Assembly (NCBI GenBank): GCA_027730465.1
Contig: JAQCGQ010000014.1
Location: 1-11,874, forward strand
DNA length: 11,874 nucleotides
Direction: 5' to 3'
Source: Actinomycetota bacterium
GTDB lineage: Bacteria > Actinomycetota > Actinomycetes > Nanopelagicales > Nanopelagicaceae
A program made the position numbers and the translations under genes. How positions within the stretch are numbered: the stretch's first letter is position 1; each line of letters opens with the position of its first letter. Positions 1 to 7,375 of the stretch are shown piece by piece. Under the pieces are notes generated by a model that made no database searches, was not told the DNA's origin, and was given only the letters and a program-made list of their open reading frames with translations.

Positions 1-2
1 CA

Positions 3-200
3 TTACTTGTTATTAGAAGTGCGGGCCTAAGTAATTGGCTATTTGTAATTACCTTAATACTTATTGTTGGTTGGAAGCGACAGTTAATTAAGCTAACCAA
101 GCAGCCGAGTGAGGTAAATGCTGGCAAATTATTCCAAGCATCAATCATATTTCTCAGTATTTACTCATTTTTACTAGTACTCGGTGTATTGCTTAAGTAG
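3..200 (+). CDS. ctaB: Probable protoheme IX farnesyltransferase (heme o synthase), C-terminal fragment
   Basis: An open frame enters from the left edge and ends at TAG 198-200, leaving 65 residues. They form two hydrophobic segments (about residues 11-25 and 48-64) separated by a basic, polar loop. The layout resembles the last two helices of actinobacterial CtaB, where a loop ending in a 'RLF..SI.YL' pattern leads into the final helix; here it reads AGKLFQASIIFLSIYSFLL. CtaB is an integral membrane prenyltransferase that adds a farnesyl group to heme b, making heme o for terminal oxidases. The catalytic Asp-rich loops would lie outside the window, so the call rests on the C-terminal pattern only; another polytopic membrane protein remains possible. 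The stop is 31 bases before the next gene. Confidence 0.5.
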   Translation, partial: LLVIRSAGLSNWLFVITLILIVGWKRQLIKLTKQPSEVNAGKLFQASIIFLSIYSFLLVLGVLLK

Positions 201-231
201 TTTTTACAGTATTTAATGGGATAATTTTCCC
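201..231 (+). promoter_or_regulatory. Candidate promoter giving a leaderless mRNA for the ABC transporter operon
   Basis: The 31-base gap holds GATAAT at 220-225 (overlapping TAATTT at 222-227), a good -10 match. The spacing puts the expected transcription start at or within a few bases of the ATG at 232. No purine-rich Shine-Dalgarno stretch precedes the ATG; the bases just upstream are TTTTCCC. Leaderless transcripts are common in actinobacteria, so this is probably a leaderless start. No -35 box at standard spacing is convincing. Inferred from sequence only. Confidence 0.4.
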
Positions 232-1137
232 ATGTCCTCCCCTCTGGCAATTGATGTTGCCGATTTATCTAAAAAATATGGCGAGCGAATGGCGCTTTCA
301 CACGCTAATTTTGAAGTTCCAATGGGAAGCATTTGTGGTTTTGTTGGTCCCAATGGTTCGGGTAAAACTACAACAATAAGAATGTTGCTTGGATTAATTT
401 CACCCACAACTGGTAGTGGTCATGTGTTAGGTGAATCAATAACAGAGCCAGAGAAATATTTACCAAGAGTTGGCGCAATGATTGAAGGCCCAGCTTTTTA
501 TCCAGCACTTACTGGAAATCAGAATTTAACGGTATTAGCAAAACTAGGTGGTTTTGATACTAAATCTATTCAAGACTTACTTGATTTAGTTGAGTTAGGA
601 GATCGTGGGGATTCAAAGTATAAAACTTACTCATTAGGTATGAAGCAAAGATTAGGAATTGCAGCGGCATTACTACCAAATCCAAAGCTACTGGTATTAG
701 ATGAACCAACAAATGGTTTAGATCCAGCCGGAATTCAGGAAATAAGAAATCTACTTCGTAAGTTAGCTAACTCAGGGACTACAGTTTTTATCTCATCTCA
801 CCTTTTATCTGAAATTGAAGTAATTAGTGATTATTTAGTGATGCTTAGGTTGGGTAAAGTCATTTTCTCAGGTAAAACAAGTCAGTTATTAGCTAAACAA
901 CAACCAGTTATTGTGGCAAAGCCTGAAAAATCTACTGATCTAGATAAGTTGTTAAAGATTGCAAAAGAAGCAGGCCATGAGTGCACAATAGTTGGCGATA
1001 GCGTTCATGTAACTGGTGCTAGTGATTATGCTTCAAAGTTTAATAAGGCAGCCTTTGATGCTGGAGTTGTATTAGAAACTCTTACGCCAGTTCGTCAATC
1101 CCTTGAAGATACCTTTTTCGAAATGACAGGTGAGTAA
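232..1137 (+). CDS. ABC-2 type transporter ATP-binding protein (BcrA/LanF-like)
   Basis: Cytoplasmic ATPase subunit, 301 residues, expected to power the permease encoded next. Visible motifs in order: Walker A GPNGSGKTT (39-47), an E-loop in IEGPAFYP where most ABC ATPases have the Q-loop Gln (Glu85), a variant signature YSLGMKQR (133-140), Walker B with D-loop LLVLDEPTNGLDP (153-165) and the switch His190. The signature variant and the E-loop are typical of the BcrA/lantibiotic-immunity (LanF) and related ABC-2 exporters. Residues from about 215 form a C-terminal extension of unknown role, common in this group. The ATG at 232 lacks a Shine-Dalgarno sequence and follows a -10-like element. 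The stop TAA shares its last base with the permease ATG, implying translational coupling. The substrate cannot be told; peptide, antibiotic or lipid export are all possible. Confidence 0.92.
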   Translation: MSSPLAIDVADLSKKYGERMALSHANFEVPMGSICGFVGPNGSGKTTTIRMLLGLISPTTGSGHVLGESITEPEKYLPRVGAMIEGPAFYPALTGNQNLTVLAKLGGFDTKSIQDLLDLVELGDRGDSKYKTYSLGMKQRLGIAAALLPNPKLLVLDEPTNGLDPAGIQEIRNLLRKLANSGTTVFISSHLLSEIEVISDYLVMLRLGKVIFSGKTSQLLAKQQPVIVAKPEKSTDLDKLLKIAKEAGHECTIVGDSVHVTGASDYASKFNKAAFDAGVVLETLTPVRQSLEDTFFEMTGE

Positions 1138-1928
1138 TGATTAATGTAGTGCGAGCTGAGCTAACTAAGTTGCGCCGGCCATCCCTATCCCTTTCTACAA
1201 TTGCAGCGGTTACTTTTGTAATCGGATTAGTCACTTCCTTGCTATTTTTATTAGTTGATTCTCCAGAGGGAAATGGTGAACGAGGAATAAGAATTGGTAG
1301 AGATGTCTTATCACTTGCTACCGGTGTTTCAATTGGTTTTAGTAACTCAGCCGGGCTACTGGGAATAGTTGCCCTTTGTATCTTTGCTGCTCAAACGGCG
1401 CAGGAGTACACATACGGCACATTACGTAATTTATTAGTACGCCAGCCTTCTAGAATGAAGATTTTAATTGGAAAATTGATTTCAATGAAGTTATTTGCAA
1501 TTGTAATGGTTATCTTAGCTGCAGTTTTATCAGTAGCACTTTCTTACTTATTTGCTGGAGTTAAAGACATATCAACAGCTGCCTGGGCAAGCTCTGATGC
1601 AAATGCAGCACTTGCTCGCACATTTCTAAATGTATCAATTGCCACTATTGGTTATGGAATATTTGGAATGATTTTAGGTTTACTTTTCAGATCCCCAATA
1701 TCTGCTATCTCTATTGGTGTTATTTGGAACCTAATTATTGAAGGATTATTGTCTGCATTTGTTACAAATATTGATCGATACTTCCCTGGTCAATTACTTT
1801 CAATAGTTGCCCAGGGTGGCAGCGAGAAAGTTTCCTATCAGTATGCGTTAATTACCTCCTATGGATTTTTACTATGCGGGCTCCTTATCGTGGCTGTTTT
1901 ATTTAAACGACGAGATGTGGCAAATTAA
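1137..1928 (+). CDS. ABC-2 type transporter permease
   Basis: Integral membrane subunit of 263 residues. Six hydrophobic segments can be seen at about 19-40, 67-86, 117-140, 163-184, 187-209 and 236-256, the usual ABC-2 half-transporter topology. A short basic N-terminus precedes helix 1. The cytoplasmic stretch after helix 2 contains EYTYGTLRNLL (90-100) followed by a basic RxxxxxxLIGKLIS segment, the conserved ABC-2 motif that contacts the ATPase. It begins inside the ATPase stop codon (TAATG) with AGGTGAG at 1128-1134 as a weak ribosome site, and ends in a second TAATG overlap with the NlpC/P60 gene. Probably assembles with the upstream ATPase as a dimer of dimers. Specificity is not evident; there is no large extracellular domain as in FtsX or MacB, which argues against an FtsEX system. 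Confidence 0.9.
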   Translation: MINVVRAELTKLRRPSLSLSTIAAVTFVIGLVTSLLFLLVDSPEGNGERGIRIGRDVLSLATGVSIGFSNSAGLLGIVALCIFAAQTAQEYTYGTLRNLLVRQPSRMKILIGKLISMKLFAIVMVILAAVLSVALSYLFAGVKDISTAAWASSDANAALARTFLNVSIATIGYGIFGMILGLLFRSPISAISIGVIWNLIIEGLLSAFVTNIDRYFPGQLLSIVAQGGSEKVSYQYALITSYGFLLCGLLIVAVLFKRRDVAN

Positions 1929-3121
1929 TGAATAAGAAACTTATTGTTACTATTTTAGTGTTTTCACTAATACCAACTACAGCGCTAGCCGCTAGGCCAA
2001 AGCCAACTAAGGCTCAAATTGATGCGGCTAAAAAGATTGAGGCTGAGAAAAAAGTTGCTGCAGATGCTGCTGCTAAGAAACTTAATTCAGCCAAGAAAAC
2101 CCTGAATCAATTAACTTCAATTGCAGTAGCAAAACGTAAGATTTATGTTGCTGCTCAAAATGATTTAAAACTAAAAACTAAGCAGGCTGATATTGCAATG
2201 GAGCATCTGCAAATAGCACAAGCCTCAGTTAGTACTGGTAAGCGAAATATTGGAAAGCTTGCCGTTAATGCTTATGTGATGGGCGGCGGCTTTACTGATC
2301 TTGATTCTTTACTTAATGCCGATGGTCCTCAGGATTTAGCAGATCGACTAAGTGTGCTAGACACACTAGGAGAAAATAACTCAAACGCCCTCGATAGATT
2401 TAAATCAGCAGAGGTAGTTGCATCTAGTGCCCAAAAAGCGGCTGATGTAGCAAAGAAGGCGCAAGAGGCTGCCACAGTCAAAGTTGCTGCTGCTAAGAAA
2501 GAAGCTGATCAAGCAGCGGCTATGCAACAAGATGAGGTTGATAAATTACAAGCAGTTCAAGATAAATTAGCAAAGGAGTTAGCAGTTGCCCAAAAAACTC
2601 GACTAACACTTCAACAACAACGCCAACTTGCCTTACTTGAAGAAGCCAATGCTGGCCGAGCTATTCTTACTCCAAAGCAATCAAAGATTTGGCCAGATAT
2701 CGGATTCACAGGAAGAAGTACTACTAGATCAACAGAGGCAATGCGAATAGCTGCTGTGGCATATTCAGCAAAGCAAGTCAAAGCGGGAAAGAAATATGTT
2801 TGGGGAGATGAAGGGCCAAATACTTTTGATTGTTCAGGTTTAATTTATGCCGCTTATAAATCAGCTGGACTTGGCTGGCCTAATTGGGACCGACTTAACT
2901 CATCCTTATATTGGGTTGCAACAAAGCGGGTGCCATTATCTGAGCTAGTTCCAGGAGATTTACTCTTTTACTCATATAAAGGAACAGTTAGCACAATTCA
3001 CCATATGTCGATTTATGCAGGTGATGGCATGATGTGGGAGGCGCATAATAAAGATAAAGATTTACTTTATTCCAGCATTTACAGTGTTAAGGGTTTAATG
3101 CCATACGGGGGTCGGGTCTAA
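1928..3121 (+). CDS. Secreted coiled-coil NlpC/P60 peptidoglycan endopeptidase
   Basis: Predicted exported cell-wall hydrolase of 397 residues. A signal peptide is clear: basic MNKK, a hydrophobic core, then an ALA cleavage site at about residue 21. Residues about 27-240 are Ala/Lys/Gln/Glu-rich heptad-like sequence in two long helices, broken by a Gly-rich turn near 118-122 (MGGGF); this is the coiled-coil regulator found on RipA/RipC- and PcsB-like hydrolases. The C-terminal NlpC/P60 domain runs from about 265 to 397, with nucleophile Cys302 in FDCSGLIYAAY, His359 in IHHMSIYAGDG and polar His373 in WEAHNKD as the catalytic triad, and VPGDLLFY (341-348) as a typical core strand. The family cleaves D-iGlu-to-diamino-acid bonds in stem peptides. 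It starts by a 1-base overlap with the permease gene, suggesting co-expression with the transporter. Confidence 0.88.
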   Translation: MNKKLIVTILVFSLIPTTALAARPKPTKAQIDAAKKIEAEKKVAADAAAKKLNSAKKTLNQLTSIAVAKRKIYVAAQNDLKLKTKQADIAMEHLQIAQASVSTGKRNIGKLAVNAYVMGGGFTDLDSLLNADGPQDLADRLSVLDTLGENNSNALDRFKSAEVVASSAQKAADVAKKAQEAATVKVAAAKKEADQAAAMQQDEVDKLQAVQDKLAKELAVAQKTRLTLQQQRQLALLEEANAGRAILTPKQSKIWPDIGFTGRSTTRSTEAMRIAAVAYSAKQVKAGKKYVWGDEGPNTFDCSGLIYAAYKSAGLGWPNWDRLNSSLYWVATKRVPLSELVPGDLLFYSYKGTVSTIHHMSIYAGDGMMWEAHNKDKDLLYSSIYSVKGLMPYGGRV

Positions 3122-3131
3122 TCTTCTCGGT
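3117..3131 (+). promoter_or_regulatory. Candidate -10 element and leaderless start for tilS
   Basis: TCTAAT (3117-3122) and the overlapping TAATCT (3119-3124, fitting the actinobacterial TANNNT form) lie 7-9 bases before the tilS ATG. The intervening bases CTTCTCGG contain no Shine-Dalgarno sequence. A transcript starting at or near the ATG would be leaderless. Upstream, TTTAAT at 3094-3099 is only a weak -35. The element overlaps the stop codon of the NlpC/P60 gene, so tilS may also be reached by read-through. Confidence 0.33.
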
Positions 3132-4091
3132 ATGAGCACTGCCGCTAGCACAGCACTGTGGGAGATCCGCAAAGCGGTAAAGCCTTGGCTAAGTGATTCA
3201 TCTGAAACTATTTTATTTGGTTGTTCAGGTGGAGCTGATTCTATAGCAATGGCATTAGCACTTTTTATTGAAGCAAATGGTGTGAAAATTATTCCAGTTG
3301 TTGTTGATCATGGTTTGCAAGATGGTTCAGTTGAAATCACGGCGCAAACCATTACTAAATTAAAGAAGATTGGTTATACCCAAATCGAATCAGCAGTTGC
3401 TCAAGTTACTCTCACCGATGGCTTAGAAGCATCTGCTCGAAGGGCTAGGTATCAAATTTTCAATCAATTCATAGATACTTATCGACCAAAGTATTTCTTT
3501 TTAGCTCATACATTAAATGATCAAGCCGAGAATGTTTTACTAGGTCTTGCTCGGGGATCTGGTGCAAGATCATTGGCGGGCATGGCAATTGAGAACAATA
3601 TTTACGTCAGACCTATGTTAAAAATTGATAGACAAACCACTATCACCGCTTGCCAAGAAGGCGGTATTGAAATTTGGTCTGACCCACATAATGAAGATTT
3701 AAGATTTACTAGAGTGCGTGCTCGTAAAAATGTTTTACCCACTTTGGAGGAAAATCTAGGTCCTGGTATTACGCAGGCATTGGTGCGCAGTGCTGATTTA
3801 CTCCGCGATGATGCAGATGCATTAGATGGTTTTGCAAATGAGTTTTTTACTCAAATTGATTGGATGAATATTGAAGTTAGTGATTTAGAGCGCCTACCAA
3901 AAGCGATTAGAAGTAGAGTATTAAGACTTGCTATTTATAAAGCTGGCTCACCTGCTGGCTCCCTATCAGCTGAACATATTGCATCTGCCGAGGCGCTAAT
4001 TTCTGATTGGCACGGTCAAAAAGAGGTGGCCTTACCCGGGAATGTGAAGCTTTGGCGAAATTCGGGCACAATAACCCTTTCAAACCAATAA
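3132..4091 (+). CDS. tilS: tRNA(Ile)-lysidine synthetase
   Basis: Cytoplasmic ATP-dependent ligase of 319 residues that attaches lysine to C34 of the CAU-anticodon tRNA-Ile, switching its decoding from AUG to AUA; normally essential. The N-type ATP pyrophosphatase P-loop SGGADS is at 32-37, followed by VVVDHGLQDGS (56-66) and the TilS signature AHTLNDQAENVLLGLARG (125-142). RPMLKI (160-165) and RVRARKNVLPTLE (194-206) are further family motifs. The length matches actinobacterial TilS, which lacks the long C-terminal extension of E. coli TilS; a helical substrate-recognition part follows the catalytic core. The ATG has no Shine-Dalgarno sequence. It precedes hpt and ftsH, an order shared with many Gram-positive bacteria, with 12 bases to hpt. 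Confidence 0.95.
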   Translation: MSTAASTALWEIRKAVKPWLSDSSETILFGCSGGADSIAMALALFIEANGVKIIPVVVDHGLQDGSVEITAQTITKLKKIGYTQIESAVAQVTLTDGLEASARRARYQIFNQFIDTYRPKYFFLAHTLNDQAENVLLGLARGSGARSLAGMAIENNIYVRPMLKIDRQTTITACQEGGIEIWSDPHNEDLRFTRVRARKNVLPTLEENLGPGITQALVRSADLLRDDADALDGFANEFFTQIDWMNIEVSDLERLPKAIRSRVLRLAIYKAGSPAGSLSAEHIASAEALISDWHGQKEVALPGNVKLWRNSGTITLSNQ

Positions 4092-4093
4092 AC

Positions 4094-4099
4094 AAGGAG
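4094..4099 (+). promoter_or_regulatory. Ribosome binding site supporting the GTG start of hpt
   Basis: AAGGAG lies 4 bases before GTG 4104. An ATG at 4102 overlaps it but opens a frame that stops after six codons, and the next in-frame Met is codon 51, beyond conserved sequence. The site therefore supports GTG as the hpt start, although the spacing is shorter than ideal. Confidence 0.65.
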
Positions 4100-4103
4100 T
4101 GAT

Positions 4104-4655
4104 GTGGATCTATCAAAGCTAGGCAATGACATTGAAAGAGTTGTTGTAAGCGAGGAACAGATTCAGACTCGGTTAAAAGAGCTAGCTAAGCAAGTTGAAA
4201 AAGATTATGAAGGTAAAGATTTAATCTTAGTTGGTGTTTTAAAAGGTGCGGTAATGGCAATGGCAGATTTTTCTCGCTACCTACAACTTCATGTTGATAT
4301 GGATTGGATGGCAGTTTCATCATACGGAGCTGGTACTAAATCAAGCGGCGTTGTTAGAATTTTAAAAGACTTAGATAGTGATATTTTAGGTAGAAATATT
4401 TTAATTATTGAAGACATCTTAGATACGGGTCTAACACTTTCTTGGCTAACTGAAAACCTACTTTCTAGAGGTGCTAAATCTGTTGCGGTTTTGACTGTGT
4501 TGCGCAAGCCTGACGCCGCCACCGTTAAGGTAGATGCGAAGTACATAGGCTTTGATATACCAAGTGAGTTTGTGGTTGGTTATGGCCTAGATTTTGGTCA
4601 GAAGTATCGAAATCTGCCATTTATTGGAGTTCTTGCCAAACACCTTTATTCTTAA
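4104..4655 (+). CDS. hpt: Hypoxanthine(-guanine) phosphoribosyltransferase
   Basis: Cytoplasmic purine salvage enzyme of 183 residues that transfers the ribose-5-phosphate of PRPP to hypoxanthine or guanine, giving IMP or GMP. Visible family features: LVGVLKGAVMAMADF (42-56) with the Lys-Gly PPi loop, the flexible-loop segment MAVSSYGAGTKSSG (69-82) leading into VVRILKDLD, the PRPP-binding motif IIEDILDTGLTL (101-112) and the purine-stacking region FDIPSEFVVGYGLDF near the C-terminus. The sequence is strikingly like mycobacterial Hpt. It starts at GTG. It sits between tilS and ftsH, 12 and 35 bases from its neighbours, so it probably shares their transcript. Substrate preference between hypoxanthine and guanine cannot be read from sequence alone. 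Confidence 0.95.
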   Translation: MDLSKLGNDIERVVVSEEQIQTRLKELAKQVEKDYEGKDLILVGVLKGAVMAMADFSRYLQLHVDMDWMAVSSYGAGTKSSGVVRILKDLDSDILGRNILIIEDILDTGLTLSWLTENLLSRGAKSVAVLTVLRKPDAATVKVDAKYIGFDIPSEFVVGYGLDFGQKYRNLPFIGVLAKHLYS

Positions 4656-4690
4656 TCCCCCAAGTGGCTTTAAGAAAGTGATGAAACTAA

Positions 4691-6760
4691 GTGGCACAAA
4701 AGAAAAAGCTAAAAGTTCCTAAAATTAAGGGAATAAAAAGTGGCAAGAAGCCAACTAAGCCATCACCTGCATTAATTAAAAAAATTCTGCGGGGCCCATT
4801 ATTTTGGATAGTTGCAGCACTAATTGGCGTAAGTATTTTTGGCCAAATTTCAACAACCGGAAAAGAATTTATAAAAGTAGAAACTTCAACTATTTTAAAT
4901 GAAATTTCAAAAGATAATGTTAAGTCGGCGATTGTTATTGACCGTGATCAAAAAGTTAGAGTCGTATTAAAAGATGGTGAATTTGTGGATGGAGCCTCTA
5001 AATTAGAAGCTTCTTACATTAAAGGCCAAGAAGTATTAATAGTTGAGTTATTGACAAGTAATCCTCCAACTAGCACATGGGATATCGAAGTACCTAAGCA
5101 ATCATTTTTTGTTTCACTTATTTTAAGTATTCTTCCGATACTTTTAATTATTTTCTTACTGCTCTTATTTATGGGGGGTGGTCAAGGTGGGAGGGTTTTC
5201 TCATTCGGAAAGTCTCGAGCCAAATTACAAAATAAAGAAATGCCAACAAACACATTTGATGATGTGGCTGGCGCTGATGAAGCAGTTTCTGAACTTCGCG
5301 AGATAAAAGATTTCCTTGCTAGCCCAGATAAATACAAAGCCATTGGCGCTAAAATTCCAAAGGGTGTTTTACTTTATGGCCCACCAGGAACTGGTAAGAC
5401 CTTGCTTGCAAGGGCGGTAGCGGGAGAAGCTAAGGTTCCATTTTATTCAATATCTGGCTCAGAGTTTGTGGAAATGTTTGTTGGTGTTGGCGCGTCACGA
5501 GTTAGAGATTTATTTGCACAAGCAAAACAAAATGCACCAGCAATTGTTTTTATCGATGAAATTGATGCAGTTGGTCGCCAGCGTGGCGCCGGACTTGGTG
5601 GCGGAAATGATGAGCGCGAGCAAACTTTAAATCAGTTACTTGTTGAAATGGATGGCTTTGAAGCTAATGGACAGGTAATTTTAATTGCTGCAACCAATCG
5701 ACCAGATGTTTTAGATCCAGCACTACTTCGCCCGGGCAGATTTGATCGGCAAATAACTGTAGATAGACCAGACCTCAAAGGGCGCGCTGCAATTCTTACT
5801 GTGCATGCAAAAGATAAACCTATTGCTAAAGATGTTGATTTAGCATCATATGCAAAACGCACCCCTGGATTCACCGGTGCTGATCTAGCAAATGTATTAA
5901 ATGAAGCCGCATTGTTGGCAGCACGAGAAGATCGGCGAACAATTAGAAATCTAGACTTAGATGAAGCAATTGATCGCGTTATGGCAGGTCCACAAAAAGT
6001 TTCACGTTTAATGACAGAAGAAGAGCGAAGAATTACTGCTTATCATGAAGGTGGTCATGCGCTAGTTGCGCACGCACTTCCTCACACAGATCCTGTTCAT
6101 AAAGTAACAATTATGCCAAGAGGTCGTGCACTTGGATACACAATGGTGTTACCTGATGAAGATCGTTATGCAGTGACTAGAAATCAAATGCTTGATCAAC
6201 TTGCATACACAATGGGTGGTAGAGCAGCGGAAGAACTAATATTTCATGATCCAACAACTGGTGCTTCAAATGATATTGAGAAGGCAACTAATTTAGCCAG
6301 AGCAATGGTTACACAATATGGAATGACGCAGCGGCTAGGAGCTATAAAACTTGGCATCTCAGATTCTCAACCATTTTTAGGCCGCGATTATGGACACCAA
6401 CGAGATTACTCAGAAAATGTTGCAGCAATTGTCGATAGTGAAATTAGAGAGATGATTGAAAATGCCCACCAAGAAGCATTTGATGTCTTAGTTGCTAATC
6501 GTGAAACTTTAGACCGGTTAGTTGAAGAGTTACTAGAGAATGAAACTTTAAATAAAGAAGAGATAGCAACTATGTTCAAGCGAGTTAAGAAGGTTAGGCC
6601 AAGAGCTGCTTGGACTGGTTCGCAAAACAGAACACCATCTAATCAACCTCCTGTTGCATTAAAACCTGCAAAAGTTAAGGTAGTTGAAGAGGATAAAGTG
6701 GTTAAGAAATCAACCACTAAAAAAAGTGACAAAGACGCAAGTAAAGATGTAAATGAGTGA
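4691..6760 (+). CDS. ftsH: ATP-dependent zinc metalloprotease FtsH
   Basis: Membrane-anchored AAA+ protease of 689 residues that extracts and degrades misassembled membrane proteins and some cytosolic regulators, acting as a hexamer on the cytoplasmic face. An unusually basic N-terminal tail (12 Lys in the first 31 residues) precedes TM1 (about 36-52); an outer domain of about 85 residues and TM2 (about 138-161) follow, then a Gly-rich linker. The AAA module has Walker A GPPGTGKT (230-237), pore loop MFVGVG (262-267), Walker B IVFIDE (285-290) and the second region of homology (about 334-353). The protease carries HEGGH (452-456), with Asp528 in SNDIEKAT as the likely third zinc ligand. The last 50 residues are a Lys-rich low-complexity tail. 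The GTG start at 4691 is chosen because no other start lies nearby; the ribosome site is weak. It overlaps folE by 8 bases. Confidence 0.97.
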   Translation: MAQKKKLKVPKIKGIKSGKKPTKPSPALIKKILRGPLFWIVAALIGVSIFGQISTTGKEFIKVETSTILNEISKDNVKSAIVIDRDQKVRVVLKDGEFVDGASKLEASYIKGQEVLIVELLTSNPPTSTWDIEVPKQSFFVSLILSILPILLIIFLLLLFMGGGQGGRVFSFGKSRAKLQNKEMPTNTFDDVAGADEAVSELREIKDFLASPDKYKAIGAKIPKGVLLYGPPGTGKTLLARAVAGEAKVPFYSISGSEFVEMFVGVGASRVRDLFAQAKQNAPAIVFIDEIDAVGRQRGAGLGGGNDEREQTLNQLLVEMDGFEANGQVILIAATNRPDVLDPALLRPGRFDRQITVDRPDLKGRAAILTVHAKDKPIAKDVDLASYAKRTPGFTGADLANVLNEAALLAAREDRRTIRNLDLDEAIDRVMAGPQKVSRLMTEEERRITAYHEGGHALVAHALPHTDPVHKVTIMPRGRALGYTMVLPDEDRYAVTRNQMLDQLAYTMGGRAAEELIFHDPTTGASNDIEKATNLARAMVTQYGMTQRLGAIKLGISDSQPFLGRDYGHQRDYSENVAAIVDSEIREMIENAHQEAFDVLVANRETLDRLVEELLENETLNKEEIATMFKRVKKVRPRAAWTGSQNRTPSNQPPVALKPAKVKVVEEDKVVKKSTTKKSDKDASKDVNE

Positions 6761-7373
6761 GGTTAACTCCGTATCAATGGGGCCAAATGATGGTGGCGCC
6801 AAGGGGGAGTTTGATCAAGAGCGAGCAGAAAAAGCTGTAACTGAATTACTACATGCTTTGGGTGAGGATCCAAACCGGGATGGTTTAAAAGATACGCCAA
6901 AGAGAGTTGCAAAAGCACTTGCTGAAAACTTTGCCGGCCTTTGGCAAAAACCTAAAGATGTTTTAACTACCACTTTTGATATTGGCCATAAAGAGTTAGT
7001 AATTGTTAGAGAGATTGAAGTTTTTTCTCATTGCGAGCATCACTTAACTCCTTTCCATGGCGTAGCCCATATTGGTTATATTCCTGGTGAAAGTGGAAAA
7101 ATTACTGGTATATCAAAATTAGCGCGACTTGTTGATTTGTATTCACGCCGCCCACAGGTACAAGAAAGACTAACTTCACAGATCGCTGACGCACTTGTTG
7201 AAATTCTGCAACCAGGTGGTGTAATTGTAATTATTGATTGCGAACATCTTTGCATGTCTATGCGGGGAGTTAGAAAGTCACAAGCGCGGACTACAACTAG
7301 CGCGGTTCGTGGCCAACTTTTAAATCCAGCAACTAGAGCTGAAGCAATCTCATTAATTAATCAAAGTAGGTAA
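6753..7373 (+). CDS. folE: GTP cyclohydrolase I
   Basis: Catalyses the first step of folate synthesis, GTP to 7,8-dihydroneopterin triphosphate plus formate; the family is a zinc-dependent toroidal decamer in the cytoplasm. Of 206 residues, the first 20 are variable and the conserved domain starts near 25. Zinc/catalytic residues are visible: Cys94, His96 and His97 in [12 protein letters not shown], and Cys167 in [36 protein letters not shown] (115-140 region) is the usual helix that follows. This is the classical FolE (type IA), not FolE2. The ATG at 6753 lies inside the end of ftsH with little ribosome-site signal; Met9 at 6777 is an alternative start that would remove only non-conserved residues. 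folP follows 2 bases after the stop. Confidence 0.96.
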   Translation: MSEVNSVSMGPNDGGAKGEFDQERAEKAVTELLHALGEDPNRDGLKDTPKRVAKALAENFAGLWQKPKDVLTTTFDIGHKELVIVREIEVFSHCEHHLTPFHGVAHIGYIPGESGKITGISKLARLVDLYSRRPQVQERLTSQIADALVEILQPGGVIVIIDCEHLCMSMRGVRKSQARTTTSAVRGQLLNPATRAEAISLINQSR

Positions 7374-7375
7374 TT

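Noticed and set aside
232..1928. ABC pair considered as FtsEX, given the adjacent coiled-coil hydrolase
   Set aside because: The ATPase has an E-loop and C-terminal extension, and the permease has six helices with no FtsX-type extracellular domain.
2066..2500. 15-base direct repeat GCTGCTGCTAAGAAA at 2066-2080 and 2486-2500
   Set aside because: Both copies encode Ala-Ala-Ala-Lys-Lys in the low-complexity coiled coil, so protein composition explains them.
4102..4122. ATG at 4102 as the start of hpt
   Set aside because: That frame stops at TAG after six codons; GTG 4104 opens the conserved Hpt frame.
6044..6058. HEGGH in FtsH, considered as a degenerate form of the usual HEAGH
   Set aside because: It still fits HExxH, and mycobacterial FtsH, as I recall, has the same HEGGH; all ligands appear intact.
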